Of a DNA stretch of 64,000 nt, positions 1 to 9,145 are shown piece by piece. Within the stretch, counting starts at the first letter, position 1; every line of letters begins with the position of its first letter. The notes beneath the pieces are model-generated. The model saw only the letters and a list, made by a program, of their open reading frames with translations, ran no database searches and was not told the origin of the DNA. The DNA lies in assembly GCA_902622545.1 (NCBI GenBank), contig CACNQD010000001.1:248001-312000 (forward strand). Direction: 5' to 3'. Source of the DNA: an uncultured Pelagibacteraceae bacterium. Its GTDB lineage: Bacteria; Pseudomonadota; Alphaproteobacteria; Pelagibacterales; Pelagibacteraceae. Position numbers and translations under genes: made by a program.

Positions 1-1
1 A

Positions 2-448
2 AATTTAGAAGTTGATGAAACATTAGGTCAGCTTTTAGTAGCAGAAGGATTTGCAACAATTGAATTAATTAAAGAGAGTAAATTAAGTGACTTGATTAAA
101 ATTGAAGGCATAGAAGAAGAAACAGCTAAGGAGCTTATAGAAAGAGCACTAGAATTCCATAAAAAAAATCAAGACGAAATACAAAAGAAAATAATTGACT
201 TAGGTTTAGAAACCGATTTGATAAATCACAAGGGACTAACACCAGGAATGCTTTTAACTTTAGGCGAGAAAAAAATATTAACCCTTAATGATTTTGCAGA
301 TCTTGCATCCGATGAATTAATCGGTGGATTTGATGTAATTAAGGGAGAAAAAGTGAAGATCAATGGATACCTTGAGGATTTTGCTTTATCAAGAGCTGAG
401 GCAGATGATCTTATAATGAAAGCTAGAGAAAAAATTTATAATAACTAA
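2..448 (+). CDS. nusA: Transcription termination/antitermination protein NusA, C-terminal part (partial)
   Basis: The reading frame is open from base 2, so the gene enters from the left edge and only about 148 C-terminal residues are present. They hold the two acidic helix-hairpin-helix repeats typical of the proteobacterial NusA C-terminus: one around LGQLLVAEGF and EGIEEETAKEL, the second around LTPGMLLTLGEKKI and YLEDFALSRAEADDLIMKAR. In the family NusA binds RNA polymerase, NusG and rho-independent hairpins, and these repeats contact the RNA polymerase alpha subunit. It is followed 10 bases later by infB, the usual nusA-infB order. The TTG at 92 is internal and not a start. Confidence 0.93.
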   Translation, partial: NLEVDETLGQLLVAEGFATIELIKESKLSDLIKIEGIEEETAKELIERALEFHKKNQDEIQKKIIDLGLETDLINHKGLTPGMLLTLGEKKILTLNDFADLASDELIGGFDVIKGEKVKINGYLEDFALSRAEADDLIMKAREKIYNN

Positions 449-458
449 TTGATGAAAA

Positions 459-2630
459 ATGGAAAAACAAAAAAAAAAACTTACAATATCAGGAAAATCA
501 AAAAGAACATTTGTTACCAAACAAAATTTTGAAAGTAAAAAAAAAATATCATTTTATGATAAAAAATTTTCAAAACCTCTAAATAAAAGTCCTAATAATT
601 TCAAAAAAAGTTTTAAACACAAGCCTTTAACGACGAAATTGAGTGACTATGAAAGAAGAAAATTAGCTGAACAAAAAGCGATGAAAGGAATCAGAGAAGA
701 TAGTAGTCAAAAAGATAGAGAAAATAAGTCAAAATTTAATACTAAAAAAAGAGAGACAAAATTAACAGTTTCAAGAGCTTTGAGTGAAGATCTAGAATTT
801 AAGTCAAGAAGTCTCGCATCAATTAAACGAGCTAGAGAAAAAGAATTAAGAGTATCAAAAAATAAAGTTAATGACGAGACTAGTGCGAGCATCAAAAGAG
901 ATATAAATATACCTGAGTTCATAACAATAAGAGATTTAGCTAATAGAATGGCTGAACAATCCTCAAATATAATTAAGCATTTAATGGGTATGGGTGTTGC
1001 TGTTACAATTAACCATACAATTGACTCGGATACTGCAGAATTTTTAGTAAAAGAATTCGGTCATAATCCGATAAGAGAGAAAAAGGCTGATGAAATAATT
1101 AAAAATATTAAAGACTCCAAGTCTCAGAATCTAAAAAATCGTCCACCAATTATCACTGTCATGGGACATGTTGATCACGGAAAAACTTCAGTTCTAGATG
1201 TGATAAGAAGCACAAACATAGTTTCAGGGGAATTCGGAGGTATTACACAACACATCGGAGCATATCAAATCGCCAAAAATAATGAAAAAATTACTTTTAT
1301 AGATACCCCAGGTCATGCAGCATTTACAGAGATGAGAGCAAGAGGATCTAAATTAACAGATATAGTAGTGTTAGTGGTTGCAGCAAATGATGGCGTAATG
1401 CCTCAAACAATAGAGTCTATAAAGCATGCAAAAGCTGCCAAAGTGCCAATAGTTGTTGCAATTAATAAATGTGACCTACCAGATGCTGATCCTCAGAAAA
1501 TTAAAAACCAACTTTTAGAACATGAACTAATAGCCGAAGACTTATCTGGTGACACAATAATGGTTGAGATTTCAACCAAAACAAAAAAAAATATTGATAA
1601 ATTACTTGAATTAATTTTACTCCAGGCTGAACTATTAGACTTAAAATGTGATTTTAATAGTAATTCAAATGGTGTTGTTCTTGAGTCAAAAATAGATATA
1701 GGCAGAGGACCGATAGCAAACATTATTGTTACATCTGGCAATCTTAAAAAAGGGAATTATTTTGTTTGTGGTACAAAATGGGGAAAGGTCAGAGCGATTA
1801 TTGATGATACTGGAAAGCAAATTAATGAAGCACTACCATCTACTCCTGTCGAAGTATTAGGTATAAATGGTGCAGCAAAATCTGGGGATGATTTCTTAGT
1901 TGTTGACTCAGAAAAAGAAGCTAAATCTTTATCAGAAGCAAGAATTGAGGAAACTAAAACTTCAAAAAATCCTTTAACTATGTTTACACAAGAGTCTGCT
2001 TTTAAAGATAATAAGTCTGAGGATTTAAATATTATAGTAAAATCAGATGTGCATGGGTCTTCAGAAGCAATAAAAAGTGCAATTAGTCAAATTAAACATG
2101 ACGAAGTAAAGGTAAAGATAATTTTATCTGATGTTGGGATGGTAACTGAGACAGATGTAAATTTAGCCAAGGCTTCTAATGCAATCTTAATTGCTTTCAA
2201 TGTCAAACCTAGCAAGGAAGCAAAAAAAATAGCAGAACAAAATAACGTTAAAATTTCTTCATTTAACATAATTTATGAATTAATTGATTTTGTAAAAAAT
2301 CAAATGTCTGGATTATTATCCCCAGACGTAGAGGAAAAGGTAATTGGTTCAGCTGAAATTTTAGAAATTTTTAAAGTATCAAAAGTTGGGAAAGTTGCTG
2401 GTTCGAAGGTGATAGACGGGGAAATTTCTCAGGACGCTTTAGCTAGAATTATTAGAGATGGAGCAATAATTTATAATGGTAAAATAAGTACTATTTTTAG
2501 GGAAAAAAACCAAGCCAAGCAAGTGTCAGCTGGACTGGAATGTGGTATATCTTTTAAAGATTTTAATGACTTTCAAAAAAAAGATATTATAGAAGCTTAC
2601 AGCTCTACTACAACAGAAAGGGTAATTTAA
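459..2630 (+). CDS. infB: Translation initiation factor IF-2
   Basis: 723 residues. The first ~140 residues are a Lys/Arg/Ser-rich, probably disordered arm, followed by an IF2_N-like domain (about 150-200, NIPEFITIRDLANRMAEQS). The GTPase domain carries G1 GHVDHGKT (about 235), G3 DTPGH (about 282) and G4 NKCD (about 337). The C-terminal part has the beta-barrel and IF-2 C2 domains (KVSKVGKVAGSKVIDG). IF-2 delivers fMet-tRNA to the 30S subunit and drives subunit joining by GTP hydrolysis. The ATG at 459 is chosen because it opens the long frame; the ATG at 452 is in another frame. It is shorter than the E. coli long form, as in many alphaproteobacteria. Confidence 0.97.
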   Translation: MEKQKKKLTISGKSKRTFVTKQNFESKKKISFYDKKFSKPLNKSPNNFKKSFKHKPLTTKLSDYERRKLAEQKAMKGIREDSSQKDRENKSKFNTKKRETKLTVSRALSEDLEFKSRSLASIKRAREKELRVSKNKVNDETSASIKRDINIPEFITIRDLANRMAEQSSNIIKHLMGMGVAVTINHTIDSDTAEFLVKEFGHNPIREKKADEIIKNIKDSKSQNLKNRPPIITVMGHVDHGKTSVLDVIRSTNIVSGEFGGITQHIGAYQIAKNNEKITFIDTPGHAAFTEMRARGSKLTDIVVLVVAANDGVMPQTIESIKHAKAAKVPIVVAINKCDLPDADPQKIKNQLLEHELIAEDLSGDTIMVEISTKTKKNIDKLLELILLQAELLDLKCDFNSNSNGVVLESKIDIGRGPIANIIVTSGNLKKGNYFVCGTKWGKVRAIIDDTGKQINEALPSTPVEVLGINGAAKSGDDFLVVDSEKEAKSLSEARIEETKTSKNPLTMFTQESAFKDNKSEDLNIIVKSDVHGSSEAIKSAISQIKHDEVKVKIILSDVGMVTETDVNLAKASNAILIAFNVKPSKEAKKIAEQNNVKISSFNIIYELIDFVKNQMSGLLSPDVEEKVIGSAEILEIFKVSKVGKVAGSKVIDGEISQDALARIIRDGAIIYNGKISTIFREKNQAKQVSAGLECGISFKDFNDFQKKDIIEAYSSTTTERVI

Positions 2631-2634
2631 TATT

Positions 2635-3000
2635 ATGGCAAATGCAGGTAGATCGGTTACTCAAAGGCAATTAAGAGTTGGAGAAATGATTAAGCAATCA
2701 TTAAGTATGATATTTTTGAAAGATGAGGCAAAAATACCAGGTATTAATACAAAAGAAATTACAGTTACAGAGGTAAGAATGGGCCCGGATCTAAAAACTG
2801 CTAAGGTCTTTGTACTACCATTGGGAGGTAAAAACTCAGAGGAAATTATAGGGAAATTAAAAGAATTTTCTTTTATTGTAAGAAAAGTATTGTCCAAAAA
2901 AATCATAATGAAATTTTTACCAAAACTATTTTTTGTAAAAGATGAATCTTTTGATTATGCGGAAAAAATTGAAAATTTAATAAAACAAGCTAATAAATAG
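2635..3000 (+). CDS. rbfA: Ribosome-binding factor A
   Basis: 121 residues, usual RbfA size. The N-terminus RQLRVGEMIKQSLSMIF and the KH-like core ITVTEVRMGPDLKTAKVFVLPLG are family-typical, as is the C-terminal LPKLFFVKDESFDYAEKIENLI. RbfA is a 30S maturation factor that assists 16S 5'-end processing and cold adaptation. It starts 4 bases after infB and is followed after only 8 bases by rpsO. The gene that usually lies between them, truB, is not there. Confidence 0.95.
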   Translation: MANAGRSVTQRQLRVGEMIKQSLSMIFLKDEAKIPGINTKEITVTEVRMGPDLKTAKVFVLPLGGKNSEEIIGKLKEFSFIVRKVLSKKIIMKFLPKLFFVKDESFDYAEKIENLIKQANK

Positions 3001-3008
3001 GAAAAATT

Positions 3009-3257
3009 ATGAAAAAGAATATTACGGAAGTCAGTTTACACGAAAAAGACACAGGATCCTCAGAGGTTCAAATAGCTCTTTTAACAGATAAAATAGTGTC
3101 TTTATCAAAACATGTTAAGCAGTACAAAAAAGACAAACACTCATCTGTTGGATTATTAAAAGCAGTTAATAAAAGAAAAAAACTATTGGATTATCTTAAG
3201 AAAAATAAAATTGAGTCTTACAAAAATATATTAACGAAATTAAATTTAAGGAAGTAA
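3009..3257 (+). CDS. rpsO: 30S ribosomal protein S15
   Basis: 82 residues, a little shorter than the usual 88-89 because the N-terminal helix is trimmed. The diagnostic EKDTGSSEVQIALLT, LSKHVKQYKKDKHSS and VNKRKKLLDYLKKNK segments are present; the usual GSPEVQ reads GSSEVQ here. S15 is a primary 16S rRNA binder of the 30S platform. The stop codon is immediately followed by the pnp ATG, so rpsO and pnp are almost certainly cotranscribed, as in other proteobacteria. Confidence 0.96.
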   Translation: MKKNITEVSLHEKDTGSSEVQIALLTDKIVSLSKHVKQYKKDKHSSVGLLKAVNKRKKLLDYLKKNKIESYKNILTKLNLRK

Positions 3258-5330
3258 ATGTTTAAAATTTTTAAAAAAGAAGTCGAAGTTAGTGGAAAGA
3301 AAATTAGTTTAGAAACCGGAAAAATTGCAAGGCAGGCAGACGGAGCAATAATTGCTACGTGTGGCGAAACAGTTGTTCTAGCAACTGTTGTTGGAGCAAA
3401 AAAAGTTAATCCTGATGTAGATTATTTTCCATTATCGGTAAATTATCAAGAGAAGTACTACGCGGCAGGAAAAATTCCTGGTGGATATTTTAAAAGAGAG
3501 GCTAGACCCACTGAAAGTGAAACTCTTATTTCAAGACTAATTGATAGACCTATTAGACCTTTGTTTCCAGATGAATTTAGAAATGAAGTTCAATTACTAC
3601 CTACAGTAATTTCTTATGATAAAGAAAACGAAGCTGATATTTTATCAATTATCGCATCCTCAGCTGCATTAGCAATATCTGGAATGCCGTTTATGGGACC
3701 AGTAGGCGCATCTAGAGTAGGCTTTATAGGTGGAAAGTATGTTTTAAACCCTACTAAAAAAGAATTAGAAAATTCAAAACTAGATTTAGTTGTAGCAGGA
3801 ACCAAAGATGCTGTTTTAATGGTTGAGTCTGAAGCAAAGGGTTTGACAGAACAACAAATGCTAGATGCAGTAAAATTTGGTCATGAGGGTTTCGTACCAG
3901 TAATAAAAATGATCGAAGAACTTGCAAAAGAATGCAAAAAACCTGATTGGATTGTTGAAAAGAAAGATTTATCACAGGTAAAGAAAAAGTTAGAGGGTGA
4001 ATTTACTAAAGATCTGAAAAAAGCGTTTTCTATTAAAGACAAACAAGAAAGATCTAACTTAATATCTGAAGTAACTGAAAAAGCTAAAAAGTTATACGAA
4101 GAGGATGAAAATTATTCAGAACTAGATGTTATGCACGAATTGAAAAATCTAGAGAAGGGTATTGTAAGAACTGAAATACTAAAAAATAATAATCGTATTG
4201 ACGGCAGAGGTCTTTCAGATGTAAGACCAATTAAATGTGAAGTTGGAATACTACCAAGAGTTCATGGGTCAGCATTATTCACCAGAGGAGAAACACAAGC
4301 AATTGTTACAACAACTCTAGGAACATCTGATGATGAACAAAGAATTGAAAGTTTAGAGGGTCTACAACGTGAGAGATTCATGCTTCATTATAACTTTCCT
4401 CCTTTTTCTGTTGGAGAAACAGGAAGAATAGGAACTGGAAGAAGAGAAATAGGTCACGGTAAATTAGCTTGGAGAGCAATAAATTCATCTTTACCTACAA
4501 AAGAAAGTTTTCCATATACATTTAGAATAGTTTCAGAAATCACAGAATCTAATGGCTCTTCTTCAATGGCAACTGTTTGTGGTTCATCTTTAGCGCTTAT
4601 GGATGCAGGTGTACCAATTAAAGAACCAGTAGCTGGAATAGCAATGGGATTAATTAAAGAAGGAGATGATTTTAGTGTTCTATCAGATATCCTAGGTGAT
4701 GAGGATCATTTAGGAGACATGGATTTTAAAGTTGCTGGAACTAAAGATGGAATTACTTCTTTGCAAATGGATATAAAAATAACAGGAATTACATTTGAAA
4801 TTATGGAGCAAGCTTTAAAACAAGCTAAAGATGGTAGAGTACATATTCTTGATGAAATGAATAAAGCATTATCCAAATCAAGAGATGATGTAGGTAAACA
4901 TACCCCTAAAATGGAAAAAATAACTGTTGAAAAGAAAGATATTGCTACGGTAATTGGAAAAGGTGGTGCAACAATTAGAGAGATTGTTGAAAAATCAGGC
5001 GCCAAGGTTGATGTGAATGATGAGGGCGAGGTAACAGTCGCAGCACCAGATGAAGACTCAAGAAATAAAGCAATGCAAATGATTAAAGATTTAACAGCTA
5101 AAGCTGAACTTAACAAAATTTACAATGGCAAAGTTATGAAAATTATGGAGTTTGGTGCATTTGTTAATTTTTTAGGTAAACAAGATGGACTTGTACATAT
5201 ATCAGAACTAGCAGACAAAAGAGTTGCAAAAGTTACAGATGTTGTAAAAGAAGGTGATGAAGTAAAAGTAAAAGTCATAGGGTTTGATAGAGGTAAAGTT
5301 AAACTGTCTATTAAACAAGCAGCCGTCTAA
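3258..5330 (+). CDS. pnp: Polynucleotide phosphorylase
   Basis: 690 residues, usual size about 700. Two RNase PH domains are visible: [14 protein letters not shown] with [16 protein letters not shown] in the first, and [16 protein letters not shown] with [14 protein letters not shown] in the second. They are followed by a KH domain ([20 protein letters not shown], about 565-585) and an S1 domain ([20 protein letters not shown], about 620-690). PNPase degrades RNA 3'-5' by phosphorolysis, and in Gram-negatives joins degradosome-type complexes. It lies directly downstream of rpsO with no gap. Confidence 0.98.
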   Translation: MFKIFKKEVEVSGKKISLETGKIARQADGAIIATCGETVVLATVVGAKKVNPDVDYFPLSVNYQEKYYAAGKIPGGYFKREARPTESETLISRLIDRPIRPLFPDEFRNEVQLLPTVISYDKENEADILSIIASSAALAISGMPFMGPVGASRVGFIGGKYVLNPTKKELENSKLDLVVAGTKDAVLMVESEAKGLTEQQMLDAVKFGHEGFVPVIKMIEELAKECKKPDWIVEKKDLSQVKKKLEGEFTKDLKKAFSIKDKQERSNLISEVTEKAKKLYEEDENYSELDVMHELKNLEKGIVRTEILKNNNRIDGRGLSDVRPIKCEVGILPRVHGSALFTRGETQAIVTTTLGTSDDEQRIESLEGLQRERFMLHYNFPPFSVGETGRIGTGRREIGHGKLAWRAINSSLPTKESFPYTFRIVSEITESNGSSSMATVCGSSLALMDAGVPIKEPVAGIAMGLIKEGDDFSVLSDILGDEDHLGDMDFKVAGTKDGITSLQMDIKITGITFEIMEQALKQAKDGRVHILDEMNKALSKSRDDVGKHTPKMEKITVEKKDIATVIGKGGATIREIVEKSGAKVDVNDEGEVTVAAPDEDSRNKAMQMIKDLTAKAELNKIYNGKVMKIMEFGAFVNFLGKQDGLVHISELADKRVAKVTDVVKEGDEVKVKVIGFDRGKVKLSIKQAAV

Positions 5331-5333
5331 TTG

Positions 5334-5486
5334 ATGTTATTAGTAACGAAATTTAAAAATATTTTGTCCAAAAATAAATACGGTAAATATTTAGCTATTG
5401 GAGGTTTTGCTTTCTTTTTTATAAAAGGACTTATTTGGTTAGCAGTCATATTTTCTGTTGGTTTTAGCGCTTTTAACTTCATTTAA
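5334..5486 (+). CDS. Small single-span membrane protein, function unknown
   Basis: 50-residue frame starting 3 bases after the pnp stop. After a basic N-terminal stretch (MLLVTKFKNILSKNKYGKYL) comes one long hydrophobic segment (AIGGFAFFFIKGLIWLAVIF, residues 21-40) and a short tail SVGFSAFNFI. The Lys/Tyr-rich N-side suggests N-in topology by the positive-inside rule. The tight coupling to pnp and clean stop support a real gene. Small alphaproteobacterial proteins with a similar FFxxKGLxWL hydrophobic core exist as I recall, but no function is known to me. Confidence 0.6.
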   Translation: MLLVTKFKNILSKNKYGKYLAIGGFAFFFIKGLIWLAVIFSVGFSAFNFI

Positions 5487-5558
5487 ATCTCTGTTCATTT
5501 TGTGTTTGATACTCTCTAAGTAGTTGCAATAACTTTTTAAAAATGTAAGCTTTCATTA

Positions 5559-5622
5559 ACCATATCTCATGGTGATAAAGAGACCGATATCGCATCGGTT
5601 AAAAGCGAGTTTTGGAAAAACT
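5559..5622 (+). promoter_or_regulatory. Three tandem hairpins in the 5' leader of the small gene at 5637
   Basis: Three perfect inverted repeats occur in a row. H1 is ACCAT-ATCTC-ATGGT (5559-5573), H2 is ACCGAT-ATCGC-ATCGGT (5583-5599) and H3 is AGTTTT-GGA-AAAACT (5608-5622). H3 ends only a few bases before the AAGGAG ribosome binding site at 5626-5631. H1 and H2 have the same five-base loop pattern ATCNC closed by AT/AT, so they look like a repeated module. A structured leader, a protein-binding site or an sRNA-like element is possible. I do not recognise a known riboswitch class. Confidence 0.45.
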
Positions 5623-5636
5623 AACAAGGAGTGTGT

Positions 5637-5828
5637 ATGAAAAGAATGCACAGAGTTCTTAATTCGTTTAGCCGAGGCTCAAAGATCGCTAGGCTAAATC
5701 AATTAATGTTCCGAAATTTAAAATCTGTTGAAGCTAATGGTAATGGCACAAGCGGATACGTTATTAAATCTGGAAAAAACTCTGGAAAAGTTGTTGGGCA
5801 TTTAAAGAAAGAGCCTAAAAACATTTAA
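5637..5828 (+). CDS. Small basic protein of unknown function
   Basis: 63 residues if translation starts at ATG 5637, which has AAGGAG at 5626-5631, five bases upstream. A GTG at 5631 in the same frame overlaps that site and is unlikely. The protein is rich in Lys/Arg/Asn: MKRMHRVLNSFSRGSKIARL, then FRNLKSVEANGNGTSGYV and a Gly/Lys tail. It has no signal peptide or membrane span, and I do not recognise the family. The gene stands alone with its own structured leader and a terminator hairpin, so it is probably a monocistronic, well-expressed unit. A nucleic-acid or ribosome-associated role would fit the charge but is only a guess. Confidence 0.6.
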   Translation: MKRMHRVLNSFSRGSKIARLNQLMFRNLKSVEANGNGTSGYVIKSGKNSGKVVGHLKKEPKNI

Positions 5829-5845
5829 TTAAGATTGGGGTATGA

Positions 5846-5884
5846 GGGCACCTGGCAACAGAACGCCCCTTAAATTTTTTTTTT
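5846..5884 (+). terminator. Terminator-like hairpin with GCAA tetraloop
   Basis: GGGC (5846-5849) pairs with GCCC (5865-5868). Inside, CTG (5852-5854) pairs with CAG (5859-5861) around a GCAA tetraloop, giving a small two-part stem followed by a long T run (5875-5884). This fits a rho-independent terminator for the gene at 5637. An upstream GGGG (5837-5840) could pair with CCCC (5866-5869) instead, so an alternative fold exists. Confidence 0.6.
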
Positions 5885-5936
5885 ACAAAATCAGCTATTA
5901 CCTAAGTTAAAAATTTAAGTTATAAATTAAACATCA

Positions 5937-6563
5937 ATGGAAGAATTTGAAAACAAACTTAATCTAATAAAAAAAAAAATAGAAAATATCGATAAGCCTC
6001 TTATATTGGAATTGGGGGTTAAAGAGGGCAGGTCAACTAAAATGTTTTTGGAGGTATGTGATAAAAATAATGGAAGTTTAATTTCAGTAGATATTTTAGA
6101 TTGCTCAAAAGTTTCAAATAATCCTAGATGGAGATTTATACATTCATCAGATGACAATTTTGATTACATAAACAATATACTTGAAAAAAAAATTGATATT
6201 TTATTTATTGATTCATTGCATGATCCAGACCACATTAAAAAAGTTTTTTATAACTATTTTAATTTTGTCAAAATTAATGGCTTGATATTTATAGATGATT
6301 TAGTTTGGCTACCCTATGTTAAAGGAGGGTATAGAGACAATGAATTTGTAGAGACAATAAATAGGTTAACATTTAATAAAATTTTAGAGATTTTTAACGA
6401 AAATAAAAATAACTTTACTTTGGATATAAATTTCTCAGGATCAGGTCTTGCAATTATTAAAAAAATTAACGTTAAATTGAACTATGAAAAAAAAATTAGT
6501 AATAGACTTTTTTCTTTAAAAAATATTTTGAAATTAATTTACAGACCAACTCCTAAAAATTAG
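5937..6563 (+). CDS. Class I SAM-dependent methyltransferase (Methyltransf_24/CmcI-like)
   Basis: 208 residues. The glycine-rich SAM motif is ILELGVKEGRSTKMFLEV (about 23-40), followed by SVDILD (strand 2 acid), DILFIDSLHDPDHIKKVF and GLIFIDDLVWLPYVKGG. This layout is known from small-molecule and glycan O-methyltransferases of the CmcI/TylF type. The last ~40 residues are Lys-rich and lack a fold I recognise. The gene is isolated between a terminator and the convergent fabI. It resembles the methyltransferase at 60731 in general type, so it may modify surface glycan; substrate unknown. Confidence 0.65.
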   Translation: MEEFENKLNLIKKKIENIDKPLILELGVKEGRSTKMFLEVCDKNNGSLISVDILDCSKVSNNPRWRFIHSSDDNFDYINNILEKKIDILFIDSLHDPDHIKKVFYNYFNFVKINGLIFIDDLVWLPYVKGGYRDNEFVETINRLTFNKILEIFNENKNNFTLDINFSGSGLAIIKKINVKLNYEKKISNRLFSLKNILKLIYRPTPKN

Positions 6564-6573
6564 AAATATAAAA

Positions 6574-7359
6574 TTAAACAATATTTTTTGGGTCTGGCAT
6601 TCCTACTTTATTATAACCAGCATCAACATAATGTATTTCACCAGTAACACCACCAGCCATATCACTTAATAAATACAAAGCAGAATTTCCTACGTCAAGA
6701 TTATCAACGTTTCTTTTTAAAAAAGAATGATCAGCATTCCATTTATATAAAAATTTTGCATCTCCAATGGCTGAAGCCGCTAAAGTTTTAATGGGTCCAG
6801 CGCTAATCGCATTAACTCTAATACCTTTTGAACCTAAGTCTCTTGCCAAATATTTAACGCTTGCTTCAAGAGCAGCCTTACATACTCCCATCACATTATA
6901 ATTAGGAATAGCTTTATTAGCTTCATAACTTAAGGTGATCATACTTCCACCTTGTTTCATGATTTTAGATGATTCTTTTGCAACTTCTGTAAATGAGAAA
7001 CAAGAAATCAACATACTTCTTAAAAAGTTTTCTCTAGTTGTGTCTAGGTATTCACCTGATAATTCAGATTTGTCTGAAAATGCTATTGCATGGACTACAA
7101 AATCTATTTCACCCCATTTAGATTTTATATCTTCAAATAATTTTGTTATTTCCTCTTTTTTCTCAACATCACAACTAAAAGTAACATTTGAATTTAATTT
7201 TTCTGCCAAAGGAATAACTCTTTTCTTTAATGCATCACCTAAATATGTAAATGCAAGTTCTGCTCCTGCTTCAGCAAGTTTTTGAGAAATTCCCCAAGCA
7301 ATTGATCGCTCGTTAGCAACACCCATTATCAATCCTTTTTTACCTTTCATCAAACTCAT
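6574..7359 (-). CDS. fabI: Enoyl-[acyl-carrier-protein] reductase (NADH)
   Basis: 261 residues, usual FabI size. The SDR-like cofactor motif is GVANERSIAWGIS (13-25). The catalytic pair is Tyr154 and Lys161 (NYNVMGVCK), with the second FabI tyrosine at 145 (LSYEANKAIPN). DVEKKEEITKLF and NAISAGPIKTLAA are also typical. It performs the last reduction of each fatty acid elongation cycle. It is the last gene of the fabA-fabB-fabI operon, with only 2 bases between fabB stop and fabI start. Confidence 0.97.
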   Translation of the reverse strand: MSLMKGKKGLIMGVANERSIAWGISQKLAEAGAELAFTYLGDALKKRVIPLAEKLNSNVTFSCDVEKKEEITKLFEDIKSKWGEIDFVVHAIAFSDKSELSGEYLDTTRENFLRSMLISCFSFTEVAKESSKIMKQGGSMITLSYEANKAIPNYNVMGVCKAALEASVKYLARDLGSKGIRVNAISAGPIKTLAASAIGDAKFLYKWNADHSFLKRNVDNLDVGNSALYLLSDMAGGVTGEIHYVDAGYNKVGMPDPKNIV

Positions 7360-7361
7360 TA

Positions 7362-8573
7362 TTAAACCTTTTCAAATACTAAAGTAGCATTAGTTCCACC
7401 AAAACCGAAACTGTTAGACATTACAGAATTTAAGTTAACATCTTTTTCAACTTTAGTTACTATTGGGTAATTTTTTGCTTCATCGTCCATATCCTGAATA
7501 TTTGCAGATGCAGCAATAAACTTATTTTTCATCATTATTAAACTATAAACTGCTTCATGAACTGAGGTTGCGCCTAATGAGTGACCTGCTAAAGATTTGG
7601 TTGAGCTTATTTTTGGTTTGTAATCTTTAAAAGCCTCTCCAACCGCTTTTAATTCTGTTATATCTCCAACTGGAGTAGATGTTCCATGAGTATTTATATA
7701 ATCGATTTTATTATTTGTCGTGCTTAATGCCATCTGCATACATCTTACCGCTCCTTCTCCTGATGGAGCAACCATATCGTAACCATCAGATGTAGCACCG
7801 TAACCAGTTAATTCTGCGTAAATTTTTGCACCTCTAGCTTTTGCGTGTTCATATTCTTCTAAAACTAAAACTCCGCCTCCACCAGATATAACAAAACCAT
7901 CTCTTGTTTTGTCATAAGGTCTTGATGCTTTTTCTGGAGTATCATTATATTTGGATGATAGTGCGGTCATAGCGTCAAACATAGCTGTCATTGCAAAATG
8001 AACTTCATCACTTCCACCAGCAAAAATTATTTTTTGTTTTCCTAATTGAATTATCTCCATTGCATTTCCAATACAGTGACCGCTTGTTGCACATGCAGAA
8101 CTTATTGTATAATTAATTCCTTTAATTTTAAATGGTACAGCTAGGGTTGCTGATGCCGTACTTGACATTGTTCTTGGAACAATAAAAGGCCCCATACGTT
8201 TAGGATTTTTTGCTCTAGTTTTGTCTGCTGCTAAAATAACATTTTCTATAGACGGACCACCAGATCCCATAATCATACCAGTTGAAGTGTTACTTACATC
8301 TTTTTCTTCTAGGCCTGCGTCTTTAACTGCTTCTGCCATAGAAATATAATTATAAGCTGATCCTGGTCCCATAAATCTAATAAATTTTCTGTCCACATGA
8401 TCTTCGAGATTAATATTTGGCTTGCCATGCACGTGGCTCTTTAAATTATATTCTTTGTATTCTTCTGAAAAAGAAATTCCTGATTTTGAATTTAATAGAG
8501 ATTGATAAACTTCCTCTTGATTGTTACCTAAACAAGAAACAACACCTATCCCTGTTACAACAACTCTTTTCAT
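7362..8573 (-). CDS. fabB: 3-oxoacyl-[acyl-carrier-protein] synthase I
   Basis: 403 residues. It has the Cys-His-His triad of condensing enzymes: Cys161 in [11 protein letters not shown], His in [11 protein letters not shown] (about 296) and His in [11 protein letters not shown] (about 332). The C-terminal [14 protein letters not shown] is family-typical. FabB elongates the cis-3-decenoyl intermediate made by FabA and so is required for unsaturated fatty acids. The start overlaps the fabA stop by one base, indicating translational coupling. Confidence 0.97.
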   Translation of the reverse strand: MKRVVVTGIGVVSCLGNNQEEVYQSLLNSKSGISFSEEYKEYNLKSHVHGKPNINLEDHVDRKFIRFMGPGSAYNYISMAEAVKDAGLEEKDVSNTSTGMIMGSGGPSIENVILAADKTRAKNPKRMGPFIVPRTMSSTASATLAVPFKIKGINYTISSACATSGHCIGNAMEIIQLGKQKIIFAGGSDEVHFAMTAMFDAMTALSSKYNDTPEKASRPYDKTRDGFVISGGGGVLVLEEYEHAKARGAKIYAELTGYGATSDGYDMVAPSGEGAVRCMQMALSTTNNKIDYINTHGTSTPVGDITELKAVGEAFKDYKPKISSTKSLAGHSLGATSVHEAVYSLIMMKNKFIAASANIQDMDDEAKNYPIVTKVEKDVNLNSVMSNSFGFGGTNATLVFEKV

Positions 8574-9073
8574 TATTTAAATAAACCTACTTTTAAATTT
8601 TCAGTGGAATAAATTTTTTTGCCGTCTGCTAGTAAAATTCCATTTGCTAATCCGACAGTAGTACCTTCTTTTATAAGAACTCTCTTCATATTAATTTCAT
8701 AAACTGCTTTTTTGACATTTTTAAGAACTTCGCCAGTAAACTTTACTGTGTTAACTCCTAGAGCTCTTCCTCTTCCAGGATTTCCCAGCCATCCCAAATA
8801 AAATCCTACAAGCTGCCACATAGCATCTAACCCAAGGCATCCTGGCATTACAGGATCTTTTTTGAAATGACAGTCAAAAAACCATAGACTATCTTTTATA
8901 TCCAATTCAGCAACAATAAATCCTTTGCCAAATTCTCCTTTGTTTTCACTAATTTCTGTGATTCTATCAAACATCAACATTGGAGGCGCAGGTAATTTTG
9001 CGTTGCCTGGGCCAAAAAGATCTCCATTGGCACAACTGATTAAATCTTCGTAAGTGTACGAGCTTTTTTTCAT
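8573..9073 (-). CDS. fabA: 3-hydroxydecanoyl-[acyl-carrier-protein] dehydratase/isomerase
   Basis: 166 residues. Active-site His69 ([14 protein letters not shown]) and Asp83 ([13 protein letters not shown]) match the FabA His70/Asp84 pair of E. coli. The enzyme dehydrates 3-hydroxydecanoyl-ACP and isomerises the trans-2 to the cis-3 double bond, the entry to unsaturated fatty acids. It is the first gene of the fabA-fabB-fabI operon, divergent from irr over 72 bases that contain an Irr-box-like palindrome. A ribosome binding site AAGGAT lies just upstream on the minus strand. Confidence 0.97.
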   Translation of the reverse strand: MKKSSYTYEDLISCANGDLFGPGNAKLPAPPMLMFDRITEISENKGEFGKGFIVAELDIKDSLWFFDCHFKKDPVMPGCLGLDAMWQLVGFYLGWLGNPGRGRALGVNTVKFTGEVLKNVKKAVYEINMKRVLIKEGTTVGLANGILLADGKKIYSTENLKVGLFK

Positions 9074-9123
9074 TTTTCGATATCCTTAATACTTGATTTA
9101 GCAAAAATATAATATAGATTTAG

Positions 9124-9140
9124 TTTAGAATAGTTATAAA
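9124..9140. promoter_or_regulatory. Irr-box (ICE)-like palindrome between fabA and irr
   Basis: The sequence TTTAGAA-TAG-TTATAAA matches the alphaproteobacterial iron control element as I remember it (TTTAGAA-N3-TTCTAAA) at all but one position outside the spacer. It lies 5 bases before the irr start codon and about 50 bases before fabA on the other strand. Autoregulation of irr is the simplest reading. The identification is by eye only. Confidence 0.6.
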
Positions 9141-9145
9141 TTACT

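Noticed and set aside
5631-5636. GTG start six bases before ATG 5637
   Set aside because: It overlaps the AAGGAG ribosome binding site, which is correctly spaced for the ATG.
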